Below are positions 25,942 through 33,377 of a stretch of DNA of 60,549 bases, piece by piece. This DNA is from CADCTB01 sp035494015 (GTDB taxonomy: Bacteria > Actinomycetota > Acidimicrobiia > Acidimicrobiales > AC-14). The notes under the pieces were generated by a model that had not been told where the DNA came from, made no database searches, and saw nothing but the letters and a program-made list of their open reading frames with translations. Position numbers and translations under genes: made by a program. The stretch lies in the NCBI GenBank assembly GCA_035494015.1, contig DATJHJ010000040.1, positions 1 to 60,549 on the forward strand, read 5' to 3'. Numbering within the stretch: position 1 is the stretch's first letter; each line of letters begins with the position of its first letter.

Positions 25942-26439
25942 ATGTCGTTAGAGCGGCTGTGGGCGGGCTGGCGCAGCGAGTACGTGACCGGGGCGGGGCA
26001 CTCGGACGACTGCGTGTTCTGCCGGATCCTGGCCAGCGACGAACCAGGGGAGACCACCTACATCGTCCGCCGGGACGAAACGTGCGCGGTGATCCTCAAC
26101 GCCTACCCCTACACCAGCGGGCACCTGATGGTCATGCCGGTGCGCCACGTCGCCGATCTCGAAGACCTCGATGCCGACGAGGCCCGCGGGCTCTGGCGTG
26201 AACTGGCCGAGGCCGTGCGGGCATTGAAGAGCGCCTACTCGCCCGATGGGCTGAACGTGGGCGCCAACCTCGGCCGGAGCGCCGGCGCGGGCGTTCCCGG
26301 GCACTTCCACATGCACTGCGTCCCCCGCTGGAACGGCGACACCAACTTCATGACCACCCTGGCCGAGACCCGGATGCTCCCAGAATCACTGCCGGCCACG
26401 TACGAGAAGGTCAGCAAGGCGTGGCCCGCCGATGGCTGA
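25942..26439 (+). CDS. HIT-family hydrolase / nucleotide phosphorylase
   Basis: A 165-residue histidine-triad protein. CVFCRIL near the N-terminus with later His residues fits a zinc site, followed by ILNAYPYTSGHLMVMPVRH, NVGANLGRSAGAGVPGHFH and the catalytic triad HFHMHCVPRW. Relatives cleave dinucleoside polyphosphates (Ap4A phosphorylase type). The conserved thrS-HIT order is seen across actinobacteria. I chose the ATG at 25942 because upstream in-frame codons belong to thrS. Confidence 0.9.
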   Translation: MSLERLWAGWRSEYVTGAGHSDDCVFCRILASDEPGETTYIVRRDETCAVILNAYPYTSGHLMVMPVRHVADLEDLDADEARGLWRELAEAVRALKSAYSPDGLNVGANLGRSAGAGVPGHFHMHCVPRWNGDTNFMTTLAETRMLPESLPATYEKVSKAWPADG

Positions 26440-26932
26440 GCCGCCCGCCGAGGACGGCGAGGAGCACGGCGACGAGCTTCCGGCCGACCTCGACGTCACC
26501 GCCTACGTCGGGATGTACACCTTCCCCGACATCCGTCGCCGCCGGGCGCCGGGATTCGCCTACCTGATCCTCGCCGTTCTGCTGGGGATCCTCGTCGCCA
26601 CCCACCGCGGACAGCGGGTCCTCGTGAACGATGGCTTCCTGGTCGTGGCCATCGTCCTCGGGCTGATTGCGGTGTACCACTTCGCCGCTGCCTGGCCCCT
26701 GACCGTCCGCGACACGGAGGCCCTGCTGGCCGCCGCGGCCAAGGTGGACTTCCCCGTGGGCCACGCTTCCGCCCAGCTCGGCTGGCGCGGCCTGCGCAGC
26801 CGCCCGACCTGGCGCATCCTCCTCTACTCGGGCGAGGACCCACCGGCCAAGCGCGGCCTGGTCCTCGTGGACGCCGTCGACGGCCACGTCCTCGACCAGC
26901 TCGTCGAGGACAACCCCGAAGACTGGTCATGA
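26432..26932 (+). CDS. Small two-helix membrane protein, unknown function
   Basis: A 166-residue protein whose ATG lies inside the end of the HIT gene (8-base overlap). An acidic N-terminus (GEEHGDELPADLDV) precedes two hydrophobic helices (about 44-60 and 70-90). A soluble C-terminal part contains RPTWRILLYSGEDPPAKRGLVLVD. The overlap implies co-expression with HIT and thrS. In related genomes pgsA usually occupies this position. No family recognised. Confidence 0.72.
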   Translation: MAEPPAEDGEEHGDELPADLDVTAYVGMYTFPDIRRRRAPGFAYLILAVLLGILVATHRGQRVLVNDGFLVVAIVLGLIAVYHFAAAWPLTVRDTEALLAAAAKVDFPVGHASAQLGWRGLRSRPTWRILLYSGEDPPAKRGLVLVDAVDGHVLDQLVEDNPEDWS

Positions 26933-26963
26933 CCTCACTGGCCATGTCCATCCCGCGACCGTC

Positions 26964-27380
26964 TTACGTTTTGTCCGGGGCGCCGAGGTCAACCGTTGGG
27001 AAGTAGGTGCGGTACCGGGTGGCGTCGCGTGTGAGCAGCCGGAGACCGGCAACGGCAGCGTGCGCACCAATGAAGAAATCCGGGAGGGTCGACGACGGTG
27101 TCCTCTGTTCCGCCGGTAGGCAAGGAAAGCCTTCCCCGCGAGGAGCGCCGCTTCCCACGGGATTGCGAGCCGTCCGTAGTTCGAGCGGGGGAGTACCTCT
27201 TCAAGGTCTTCGATACGGCTGAAGCGCACCGACACCCTCGGCATAGATGATCGGGTTGATGAACACTGGTCCGTCATCGGCGGCGCTGGCCAGGGCACTC
27301 GATGACCACCCTTGCCACGCCTCGTGCTCGGTGATGACGTCGAGCAGCACGTTGCTGTCGACAAGCGTGCCGAACGCCAT
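26964..27380 (-). pseudogene. VapC-type PIN toxin with two compensating frameshifts
   Basis: The PIN-domain protein is recognisable only across two frames. From ATG 27380 it reads MAFGTLVDSNVLLDV ... INPIIYAE. It then needs a one-base shift at the CCC run near 27235-27237 to continue as VSVRFSRIEDLEEVLP ... GKAFLAYRRNRG. A second shift back near 27100 gives LPDFFIGAHAAVAGLRLLTRD ... TDLGAP-like end at 26964. Without the shifts translation stops soon after YAE. Either a decayed toxin or clustered sequence errors; the antitoxin partner upstream is also shifted, which favours decay. Confidence 0.7.
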
Positions 27381-27382
27381 GA

Positions 27383-27609
27383 TCAGGCCTGCCGGGTGAG
27401 CGCCATGATCTCCTCGGTACTGAGGCGGACATCGCCCCGGCCGCGCAGGCGGTTCACCATCTCCCGGCCCCGGGTCGATCCGCCCTCTACTTTCCGGACG
27501 AGGATGGTGTCCCGGCCATTTCGAACGCGACCTCGGTGCCGGCGCCGATCCCCAACGCGTCCCGGAGTTCCTTCGGGATTGTGATCTGGCCCTTCACGGT
27601 GACTCGCAT
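27383..27609 (-). pseudogene. AbrB/MazE-type antitoxin with frameshift
   Basis: The start MRVTVKGQITIPKELRDALG (ATG 27609) is a textbook SpoVT-AbrB swapped-hairpin antitoxin. The frame then runs into a stop just after VAFEMAG. A one-base shift near 27511-27520 restores DTILVRKVEGGSTRGREMV ... STEEIMALTRQA, ending two bases before the toxin ATG. This is the normal antitoxin-toxin order with the antitoxin broken. Confidence 0.7.
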
Positions 27610-27667
27610 GTAGGAATTTACCGGTAGGAGTCTTACGCTGGCCGGCCCAACCCCGTGGGCCCTGTCC

Positions 27668-27844
27668 GTGCTTCGCATCCGGGCGGCAGGGAACGGTCGG
27701 TCCATGGAGGCCGAGGCCCGCGCCATCATCGACGCGCGAATCGCCTCGATCTGCCGGGCCGGTGGGGCCGCGTTGGCGACCAGGAACGTCGAGGACTTTG
27801 AGTACACGGGCATCGACGTGATCGAACCGTGGCACGCGCCGTGA
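27668..27844 (+). pseudogene. Chimeric toxin-antitoxin remnant (FitA-type start fused to PIN C-terminus)
   Basis: A 58-residue open frame from a GTG at 27668. The first part, LRIRAAGNGRSMEAEARAI, matches the ribbon-helix-helix FitA/VapB antitoxin core. The rest, IASICRAGGAALATRNVEDF followed by a TGIDVIEPW end, matches the C-terminus of a PIN/FitB toxin including its last acidic active-site region. An internal deletion that joined antitoxin to toxin, removing the antitoxin tail and the toxin N-terminal half, explains this best. It lies on the opposite strand between two other TA loci. Confidence 0.65.
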
Positions 27845-27922
27845 GGTGACGCGCGGTCGAGGACAACTCCGACGGGTACCGCAAGCCGTGGCGACGGCCG
27901 AGAAGCCGTCTTGCACAGCGTC

Positions 27923-28315
27923 CTACGCTGGCGAACTCACCCTGTAGCCCAGTTGACGGGCGGCCTGTGCCATGCGCTCGTCGTATATGACCAGCTCACG
28001 AAGGTCGCGGCCAAGGCGCTCCGCGGTTGCGAGATGAATGGCATCGAGCGATCGGAGCTCATGTGGCTCCAGCATTCCTGCTCGGGTGAGAACGCGGTCG
28101 CTCACGCGCACCAGATCGCACCGGGCCAAGACGGCACGGCCGGCGGCGGCCGCGCTTTCACCACCCGGTAGCAGGGCGCGCAGCACCTCGGCTCGAGCGA
28201 GGGAGCTCGAGATCCACGGCCGTCGACGGCGCAGGTACCGGCGAAGCGCGCCGGACTCCGGCTCCAGAACGGCGAGTTTCACGAGCGCGGACGAGTCGAG
28301 GTAGACGGCGCTCAT
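27923..28315 (-). CDS. VapC-type PIN-domain toxin (intact)
   Basis: A 130-residue PIN ribonuclease. The four acidic active-site residues are in place: D7 (VYLDSSALVK), E43 (LARAEVLRALL), D91 (LRSLDAIHLATAE) and D112 (VIYDERM). VapC toxins cut tRNA or rRNA when freed from their antitoxin. Its ATG shares the A of the antitoxin stop (TGATG), so expression is coupled to the upstream antitoxin. Confidence 0.88.
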   Translation of the reverse strand: MSAVYLDSSALVKLAVLEPESGALRRYLRRRRPWISSSLARAEVLRALLPGGESAAAAGRAVLARCDLVRVSDRVLTRAGMLEPHELRSLDAIHLATAERLGRDLRELVIYDERMAQAARQLGYRVSSPA

Positions 28316-28590
28316 CAGCGCTCGTCGCGCCGAAGGCGTTGTAGAGCCGAAGACGCTGACTCGGTCTCGGGGGGAAGCACCAGGGGCTCGGGCAGATCAT
28401 TCGGATCCGCGGATGCGGACTCAATCTCGCCCGCGGCGCGCAGTCGGTCGAGCGGACTGCCCTCGGGGAGGGGTGTGAGCAGCGCCACCGGCCGGCCTCG
28501 GTCGGTGATCTCGACGGTCTCGCCCTGCTCGACAAGGCGGAGAAGCTCGCTCGCTCGTTGCCTGAGTTCCCGGACCCCGACGGAAGCCAT
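28315..28590 (-). CDS. Phd/YefM-type antitoxin (partner of VapC)
   Basis: A 91-residue protein with the Phd fold start VGVRELRQRASELLRLVEQG and EITDRGRPVALLTPL, the DNA-binding and autoregulatory part. An acidic Pro/Glu-rich C-terminal tail would wrap the toxin. It is upstream of and overlapped by the PIN toxin gene, the usual antitoxin-first order. Confidence 0.88.
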   Translation of the reverse strand: MASVGVRELRQRASELLRLVEQGETVEITDRGRPVALLTPLPEGSPLDRLRAAGEIESASADPNDLPEPLVLPPETESASSALQRLRRDER

Positions 28591-28653
28591 GAGCTATTTG
28601 TAGCACATCGGCACAACCCGGGGGACTGGCGGTGCCGACGCCCGACGACGCTC

Positions 28654-30147
28654 TCAGCGGGAGATGGTGAATGTCGCCGGACGGCCGGCGTCGGCGGGCT
28701 GGACGCACGTCGGGGCGGCGCTCCGGAACGTCGGTGGCACCGCGTCGTCATCGACCCTGGCCGCATGCGCCAGGGAGGGGCTCGTCGCCGGTAGGACGTA
28801 GCACCGGACGCCCTCGTAGCTCCAGCCATGCCCGCCCGGCCCCAGCTCTTCGAACGAAGTCGTGTAGAAGTGGTCGCCGATGCTGGGGTTCCAGTAGCGG
28901 TGCAGGGCGACGGCGCCGGCCGCCGGTCCTGGGTACACGAAGCCGGCGATGCCCTCGTAGGCCCATCCGAACCGCCCCATGCCGAGCTCGTTGAGGTCGA
29001 CCGTGTAGAAGTGGTCGGTGACGGCCGGGTTCCAGTAGCGGTGCAGGGCGACAGCGCCGCCAGCCGGGGCCGGGAAGATCCGGCACTGGACGCCGTCGAG
29101 GACGTAGTTGGCCCGTCCACGGTTCAGCTCCGCCCAACTCGTGGTGTAGAAGTGGTCGCCGACGGAATGGTTCCAGTACCGGTAGAGAGGGACCGTCGAC
29201 GTCGAGCACAGGCCGACGCCCAGGGTGGAAAGCACGGGGCCGATCGGGTTGGCGATGCCATACCCCGTACTGTCGTCACCGGCGAAATACAGCCCCACCA
29301 CCCGGTTGGCCCCGTCGACCACGACCGAACCGGAATCCCCGGGGCCGCCGAAGCGGGGCGAGCGCGACGTGTCGGGCCTGACCCCGACCTGGTGGCTGAG
29401 GGTGCGGGCCCCGATGCCGTCGCCGTAGTCGAGGGTGATGGTGAGGTCGACGGTGTCCACCGTGCCGAACGTGAGCCGTGTCGTGCGGCCCCGCTTGCGG
29501 ACCGCGGAGCCCACGGCGGCTTGGGCGGTCCCAGCCAGGGCGCCGACGTCAGCCACCTGGCACGCGACGCCCCGCTGTGTCACCCAGCCGACGGCGGCGT
29601 CCACCGAACCGCCGAGGGACCACCGGGCCAGGACGCCCACGACCGACGCCGGGCACGTCCCGCCGTCGAGCCGGCTTGGCTGCGTCATCGCGTCGCCTGC
29701 CGCGGCGGCGTTGTCGACGCCGAGCACGTGGAAGTTACTCAGCAGCATCGGCTGGCCGGTGGCGACGTCGAACACCACGCACCCGAGCGTCCCGGCCAGC
29801 ACCCGGCCCCCGGGCGACCGGCACGGCCCGATGCTGACCCCGCCCACCAGCGGGTCGTAGGCGCCGGAATCGGCCTGGGGGACGACCGCCGTGTCGTCGA
29901 CGCTCAGCACGTGGAGCCGGAAGCGCCGCTCGATCACGTCGGTGGGGTGCCCATCGATCTCGGCCGGGATGGCCTGGTCGGGCGGTACGTCGCGCTTTTC
30001 GGCGACCAGGACCCGGATGGCGACCACGTCGGTGGGCCGGCCGCCCACCTCCTTGTAGCCGATGTCGACGCCGGTCACTCCCGGCCGCCCCAACAGATCC
30101 GCCTCGACAGCTTCCTTGGCCTCCCGTAGGTCGGGGCTCACGTCCAA
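28654..30147 (-). CDS. Trypsin-fold protease with C-terminal DUF5648-like repeats
   Basis: A 497-residue protein. Residues 1-80 are a charged prodomain-like region (GVTGVDIGYKEVGGRPTDVV). Residues 100-300 form a chymotrypsin-like domain with H140 (LLSNFHVLG), D183 (GSVDAAVGW) and S272 (GGPGDSGSVV). The C-terminal part holds three copies of a YRYWNxxxxDHFYTxxxxEL repeat (DUF5648-like, about 313-450). No signal peptide is visible, so it may act inside the cell or leave by another route. The N-terminal region resembles the prodomain-like part of bacterial 'chymotrypsin family' proteins that use trypsin folds for binding; a catalytic role is likely as the triad is complete. Confidence 0.8.
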   Translation of the reverse strand: MDVSPDLREAKEAVEADLLGRPGVTGVDIGYKEVGGRPTDVVAIRVLVAEKRDVPPDQAIPAEIDGHPTDVIERRFRLHVLSVDDTAVVPQADSGAYDPLVGGVSIGPCRSPGGRVLAGTLGCVVFDVATGQPMLLSNFHVLGVDNAAAAGDAMTQPSRLDGGTCPASVVGVLARWSLGGSVDAAVGWVTQRGVACQVADVGALAGTAQAAVGSAVRKRGRTTRLTFGTVDTVDLTITLDYGDGIGARTLSHQVGVRPDTSRSPRFGGPGDSGSVVVDGANRVVGLYFAGDDSTGYGIANPIGPVLSTLGVGLCSTSTVPLYRYWNHSVGDHFYTTSWAELNRGRANYVLDGVQCRIFPAPAGGAVALHRYWNPAVTDHFYTVDLNELGMGRFGWAYEGIAGFVYPGPAAGAVALHRYWNPSIGDHFYTTSFEELGPGGHGWSYEGVRCYVLPATSPSLAHAARVDDDAVPPTFRSAAPTCVQPADAGRPATFTISR

Positions 30148-30207
30148 CGGATCCGCACCTCCGCGTTGGTCGATGGGACGGCGGAAAGCCTAGGCGGCGA
30201 GGCCGGA

Positions 30208-30690
30208 CTACGGCAGGGTCAGCGTGGAGGCCACGCGGATGACGAGGATCACGAGATGTTCGTCACTGCAGCCACTCGGGCCGCGTGTGCCGCGAAGCAC
30301 GGCTCGGGCGCTGAAGGTGCCGCCGCCCGTGGCGCCGGTGAACCGGCCCGAGCCGCTGAGGACGGCCAGCGTCCCGGAGGACGTGACGGTGCGGACGCAC
30401 GTGGTGGCGTCGAACGACGCGGAACGGCTGCCGGCCGTCGCCGTCACGAGCGTCCCCTCGGGGAACACCAGCCGCTCCCTCGCGGTGAAGGTCCCGTTCG
30501 GGTTGTCCTGGCGGGCGTCCACAAACTGTGACCCGACGCCGTTGAACACCCCTGTCCCGGTGACCGTTCTGGCGCCACCCGAGCTGAAGATGGTGAACGC
30601 CTCCGTGCCCGATACCGCCGCCGAAGCGGCGGCCACCGGCCCGAAAAAGGCCACTGCCAGGGCCGCGAGCACCTTGATCACCCGTCGCAT
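30208..30690 (-). CDS. Small exported beta-barrel-like protein
   Basis: A 160-residue secreted protein: MRRVIKVLAALAVAFFG start, cleavage after ASA near residue 24. The mature sequence alternates Gly and hydrophobic residues (TGTGVFNGVGSQFVD; GSGRFTGATGGGTFSA) with two cysteines. The GSGRFTGATGGGTF segment recalls allene-oxide-cyclase-like barrels found in actinobacterial exported proteins, but this is a pattern impression only. Function unknown. Confidence 0.65.
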   Translation of the reverse strand: MRRVIKVLAALAVAFFGPVAAASAAVSGTEAFTIFSSGGARTVTGTGVFNGVGSQFVDARQDNPNGTFTARERLVFPEGTLVTATAGSRSASFDATTCVRTVTSSGTLAVLSGSGRFTGATGGGTFSARAVLRGTRGPSGCSDEHLVILVIRVASTLTLP

Positions 30691-30752
30691 CGTCCCCCGC
30701 TTTCTGCTGGATCCGTCTCCCCCCGGAAGCCGGGTGAAGGGTAACCTGGGTG

Positions 30753-31535
30753 ATGGAGTCGACGCTGAGGTTGGGTGACGCCGAGATCCCCCGCATCGGC
30801 CTGGGGACCAATCGGCTCACGGAGACAACCGCGAACGTCGCCTTCGTTCGTGATGCGGTCGCCGCCGGGGTCGGGATGATCGACACTGCCCACCTCTACA
30901 CCGGCGGACAGAGCGAGGAGACGATCGGTGCGGCGCTAGCCGGCGGGGCCAGCGACGTCGTGGTGGCGACCAAAGGTGGGTTTGGCGGTCCCGGTCACGG
31001 CCGCCCTGGGCGCCTGAAGGTCGAGATCGAGAAGAGCCTTCGCCGGCTCCGAACCGATTGCATCGACCTCTACTACCTCCACCGCGTCGATCCAGAGACC
31101 CCGCTGGAGGACAGCGTGGCCGCCATCGCCGAATACCGCCACCGGGGCGCCATCCGCCACGTCGGCCTCTCTGACGTCTCGATCGACCAGATCCAGCGGG
31201 CCGCGGCTGTCGTCCCCATCGCCGCGGTCCAGAACCGGTACAACCTGTCCGAGGGCAAGCACGACGAGGGGGTGATCGACTACTGCGAGCAGCAGGACAT
31301 GGTCTTCGTCCCCTACTTCCCGCTCCGCGGCGAGCACGGTGCCGACCTTGCTCAGATCGCGGCACGGCACGGCGCGACCCCGAAGCAGATCGCCCTGGCC
31401 TGGCTGCTCAAGCGTTCGCCGGCCATGCTGCCGATCCCGGGAACGCTTTCGCTGGCGCACCTGAAGGAGAACCTCGGCGCCCTCCGGATCGCCTTGACCG
31501 ACGAGGAGTTCGAGACGCTCGCGCTTCGTCGGTAG
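30753..31535 (+). CDS. Aldo/keto reductase
   Basis: A 260-residue NADPH-dependent oxidoreductase with a TIM barrel. The catalytic tetrad is visible: Asp and Tyr in MIDTAHLYTGGQSEE, Lys in VVATKGGF and His in DLYYLHRVD. The C-terminal IPGTLSLAHLKENLGAL is the usual cofactor-binding block. The ATG at 30753 is chosen over a GTG three bases earlier. Substrate cannot be told. Ten bases separate it from the polymerase gene. Confidence 0.88.
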   Translation: MESTLRLGDAEIPRIGLGTNRLTETTANVAFVRDAVAAGVGMIDTAHLYTGGQSEETIGAALAGGASDVVVATKGGFGGPGHGRPGRLKVEIEKSLRRLRTDCIDLYYLHRVDPETPLEDSVAAIAEYRHRGAIRHVGLSDVSIDQIQRAAAVVPIAAVQNRYNLSEGKHDEGVIDYCEQQDMVFVPYFPLRGEHGADLAQIAARHGATPKQIALAWLLKRSPAMLPIPGTLSLAHLKENLGALRIALTDEEFETLALRR

Positions 31536-31545
31536 CGTCTCGCCC

Positions 31546-32502
31546 ATGAACGGCCGGGGCCCCGAGGAGGAGCGGGACGGTGTGCCGCTCACGAACCTCG
31601 ACCAGCCGCTGTTCGACGGCGCCGGCGCCACAAAGCGGGATCTGGTCGACTACCTCGACGCGGCCGGGGACCTGATCCTGCCCGAGCTTGAGGACCGGCC
31701 GTTGTCCGTCATCCGGGTCCACCGGGGTCAGGAGGCGTTCATGCAGAAGAACGTCCCGAAGTACACCCCGTCGTGGGTCCGCACGGTGACCTTCTGGGCC
31801 GAGACCTCGAAGCGCGACGTCACCTACGCGCTCTGCAACGACCGGCGGACCCTGCTGTGGTTCGCCAACCAGCGTGCCGTCGAGTACCACCCGACGCTGG
31901 CCCGGGCGGATCGTCCTGACCGCGTCACGCACCTCGTGCTCGACCTCGACCCGCCGGACGTCGCCGCCTTCGCGATGGCCGTCCGGGTCGCTCATCTCGT
32001 GCGCCACGCGCTCGCCGAGGTCGGGCTGCATGGGGCGGTGAAGACCAGTGGAGCCAAGGGCGTCCACGTGTTCGTCCCCATCGACGATCAGGCCACGCCC
32101 GCTGACGCGGCCGCTGCCACTCGGGCCATCGCCGTCCGTGCCGCCCGCCTCGACCCCGCCGTCGCCACCACCGCCTTCATGAGGGAGGACCGGGAAGGCA
32201 AGGTGTTCGTCGACGCCACCCGGGTCGGGGGCGCCACGGTGATCTCGGCCTACAGCCCGCGCGTGCGGCCGGGCGTCCCTGTGTCGTTCCCCCTGAGTTG
32301 GGATGAGCTCGACGACGCCGCCCCCGGCGACTTCACCGTGCACACCGCACTCGCCCGTCTGGCCGGCCCGAACCCTTGGCGCGACCACATGCCCGCGCCC
32401 CAATCGCTGCCCGCGGAGCTCGTCGACGAGGGTCACGCCATTCCCGGTGGGCGCATGGAAGCGATGCGCGAGGGCCGTCGGCGCCGCAGCTCGGGGGCGT
32501 AG
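31546..32502 (+). CDS. Stand-alone LigD-type polymerase/primase domain protein
   Basis: A 318-residue archaeo-eukaryotic primase fold protein of the kind found as the polymerase domain of LigD in bacterial non-homologous end joining. Seen are TNLDQPLF, DLVDYLDAAGDLILPEL, FMQKNVPKYTPSWVRT, the metal-binding HLVLDLDPPD and KTSGAKGVHVFVPI. It has no ligase or phosphoesterase domain and no Ku gene is in the window. Such free-standing PolDom proteins occur in mycobacteria (PolD1/PolD2 type) and act in end joining or gap repair. Confidence 0.86.
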   Translation: MNGRGPEEERDGVPLTNLDQPLFDGAGATKRDLVDYLDAAGDLILPELEDRPLSVIRVHRGQEAFMQKNVPKYTPSWVRTVTFWAETSKRDVTYALCNDRRTLLWFANQRAVEYHPTLARADRPDRVTHLVLDLDPPDVAAFAMAVRVAHLVRHALAEVGLHGAVKTSGAKGVHVFVPIDDQATPADAAAATRAIAVRAARLDPAVATTAFMREDREGKVFVDATRVGGATVISAYSPRVRPGVPVSFPLSWDELDDAAPGDFTVHTALARLAGPNPWRDHMPAPQSLPAELVDEGHAIPGGRMEAMREGRRRRSSGA

Positions 32503-32517
32503 GAGTACCGTCGCGCC

Positions 32518-32967
32518 GTGGCCGACTTCGAGGTTCCTGCCGATCTGGTGTTCAACCGCGGGCGCATCGCCGACCCCCAGGAGTTCGCCCGTGACGCGGG
32601 AGCGGCGTCGTGGCTGTACATGTGCGGAGAGGAGTTCGCGGAGATGGAGGGCGGGATGTCGTACGCCCAGGTCGAGGCCGCGGTGCCGGAGTCGGTGAAC
32701 ATCGTTTCCGATCCGCCCCGCGTGCTCGACCTCGACACCGTGCGCCCCCATCTGGCCGCCCTCGACCGCCTGCCCCGCCCCACACTGGTGACGTGCCGGG
32801 CCGGGCCCCGCTCGTCGGCGGTCGTCTATCTCTACGCGGCGCTGAAGTCGGGCGCGACCGCGGACGACGTCCTGGCTCGGGCCGACGCCGACGGCGCGCC
32901 CTTCGCCGCCAACGAGGAGCTGCGGGCGTTGCTGCGCAAGGGGCTCGACGAGATCCCCCGGGAGTAG
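32518..32967 (+). CDS. Dual-specificity/PTP-fold phosphatase-like protein
   Basis: A 149-residue protein starting at GTG 32518. The P-loop VTCRAGPRSSAVVY fits the C-x5-R signature of cysteine phosphatases of the DUF442/Blh group. The preceding SVNIVSDPPRVLDLDTVRPHL fits the general fold. The loop reads CRAGPRSS. Likely a small cytoplasmic phosphatase or sulphurtransferase-like protein of unknown substrate. Confidence 0.62.
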   Translation: MADFEVPADLVFNRGRIADPQEFARDAGAASWLYMCGEEFAEMEGGMSYAQVEAAVPESVNIVSDPPRVLDLDTVRPHLAALDRLPRPTLVTCRAGPRSSAVVYLYAALKSGATADDVLARADADGAPFAANEELRALLRKGLDEIPRE

Positions 32968-33070
32968 GAACGCTCGTCGGGGGGGCGAATGCCTCATGCT
33001 CCCGAGCCCCGGCGTCCGTAGGTTTCCTCCAGGAGCGATCACCGCTCCCCGTGTGAAGGAGGAGAGCCAC

Positions 33071-33352
33071 ATGCCGAAGTACATGATCGAGCGGACCGTG
33101 CCCGGTGCGGGCCAGATGGACGGCGCCGCCCTCGCCGCCATCGCCACCAAGTCGAACGGGGTCCTGCGCGACCTCGGCCCCGACATCCAGTGGGTCGAGA
33201 GCTACGTCAGCGACGACAAGATCACGTGCGTGTACCTGGCCGCCAACGAGGAGCTCATCCGCGAGCACGGCCGCTGCGGCGGCTTTCCGGTCGACGCGGT
33301 CCTCCAGGTTCGGGCCATCATCGACCCGGCGACCGCGGAGCTCGTCGGGTAA
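33071..33352 (+). CDS. DUF4242 (SCO4226-like nickel-binding) protein
   Basis: A 93-residue protein, MPKYMIERTVPGAG start, with NGVLRDLGPDIQWVESYV, KITCVYLAANEELIREHG and GGFPVDAV, the DUF4242 pattern. A Streptomyces member was described as nickel-binding. The ATG at 33071 follows a strong gaaggagga Shine-Dalgarno. It converges on the cNMP/TrxR-like gene. Cys and His residues (ITCVYL, EHGRCGG) could bind metal. Confidence 0.82.
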   Translation: MPKYMIERTVPGAGQMDGAALAAIATKSNGVLRDLGPDIQWVESYVSDDKITCVYLAANEELIREHGRCGGFPVDAVLQVRAIIDPATAELVG

Positions 33353-33377
33353 AGAGGTCGGTCCGCCCGGCGCCCCG

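Noticed and set aside
22908..26057. 1049-residue minus-strand frame
   Set aside because: Antisense to the channel gene and thrS, which have strong family motifs.
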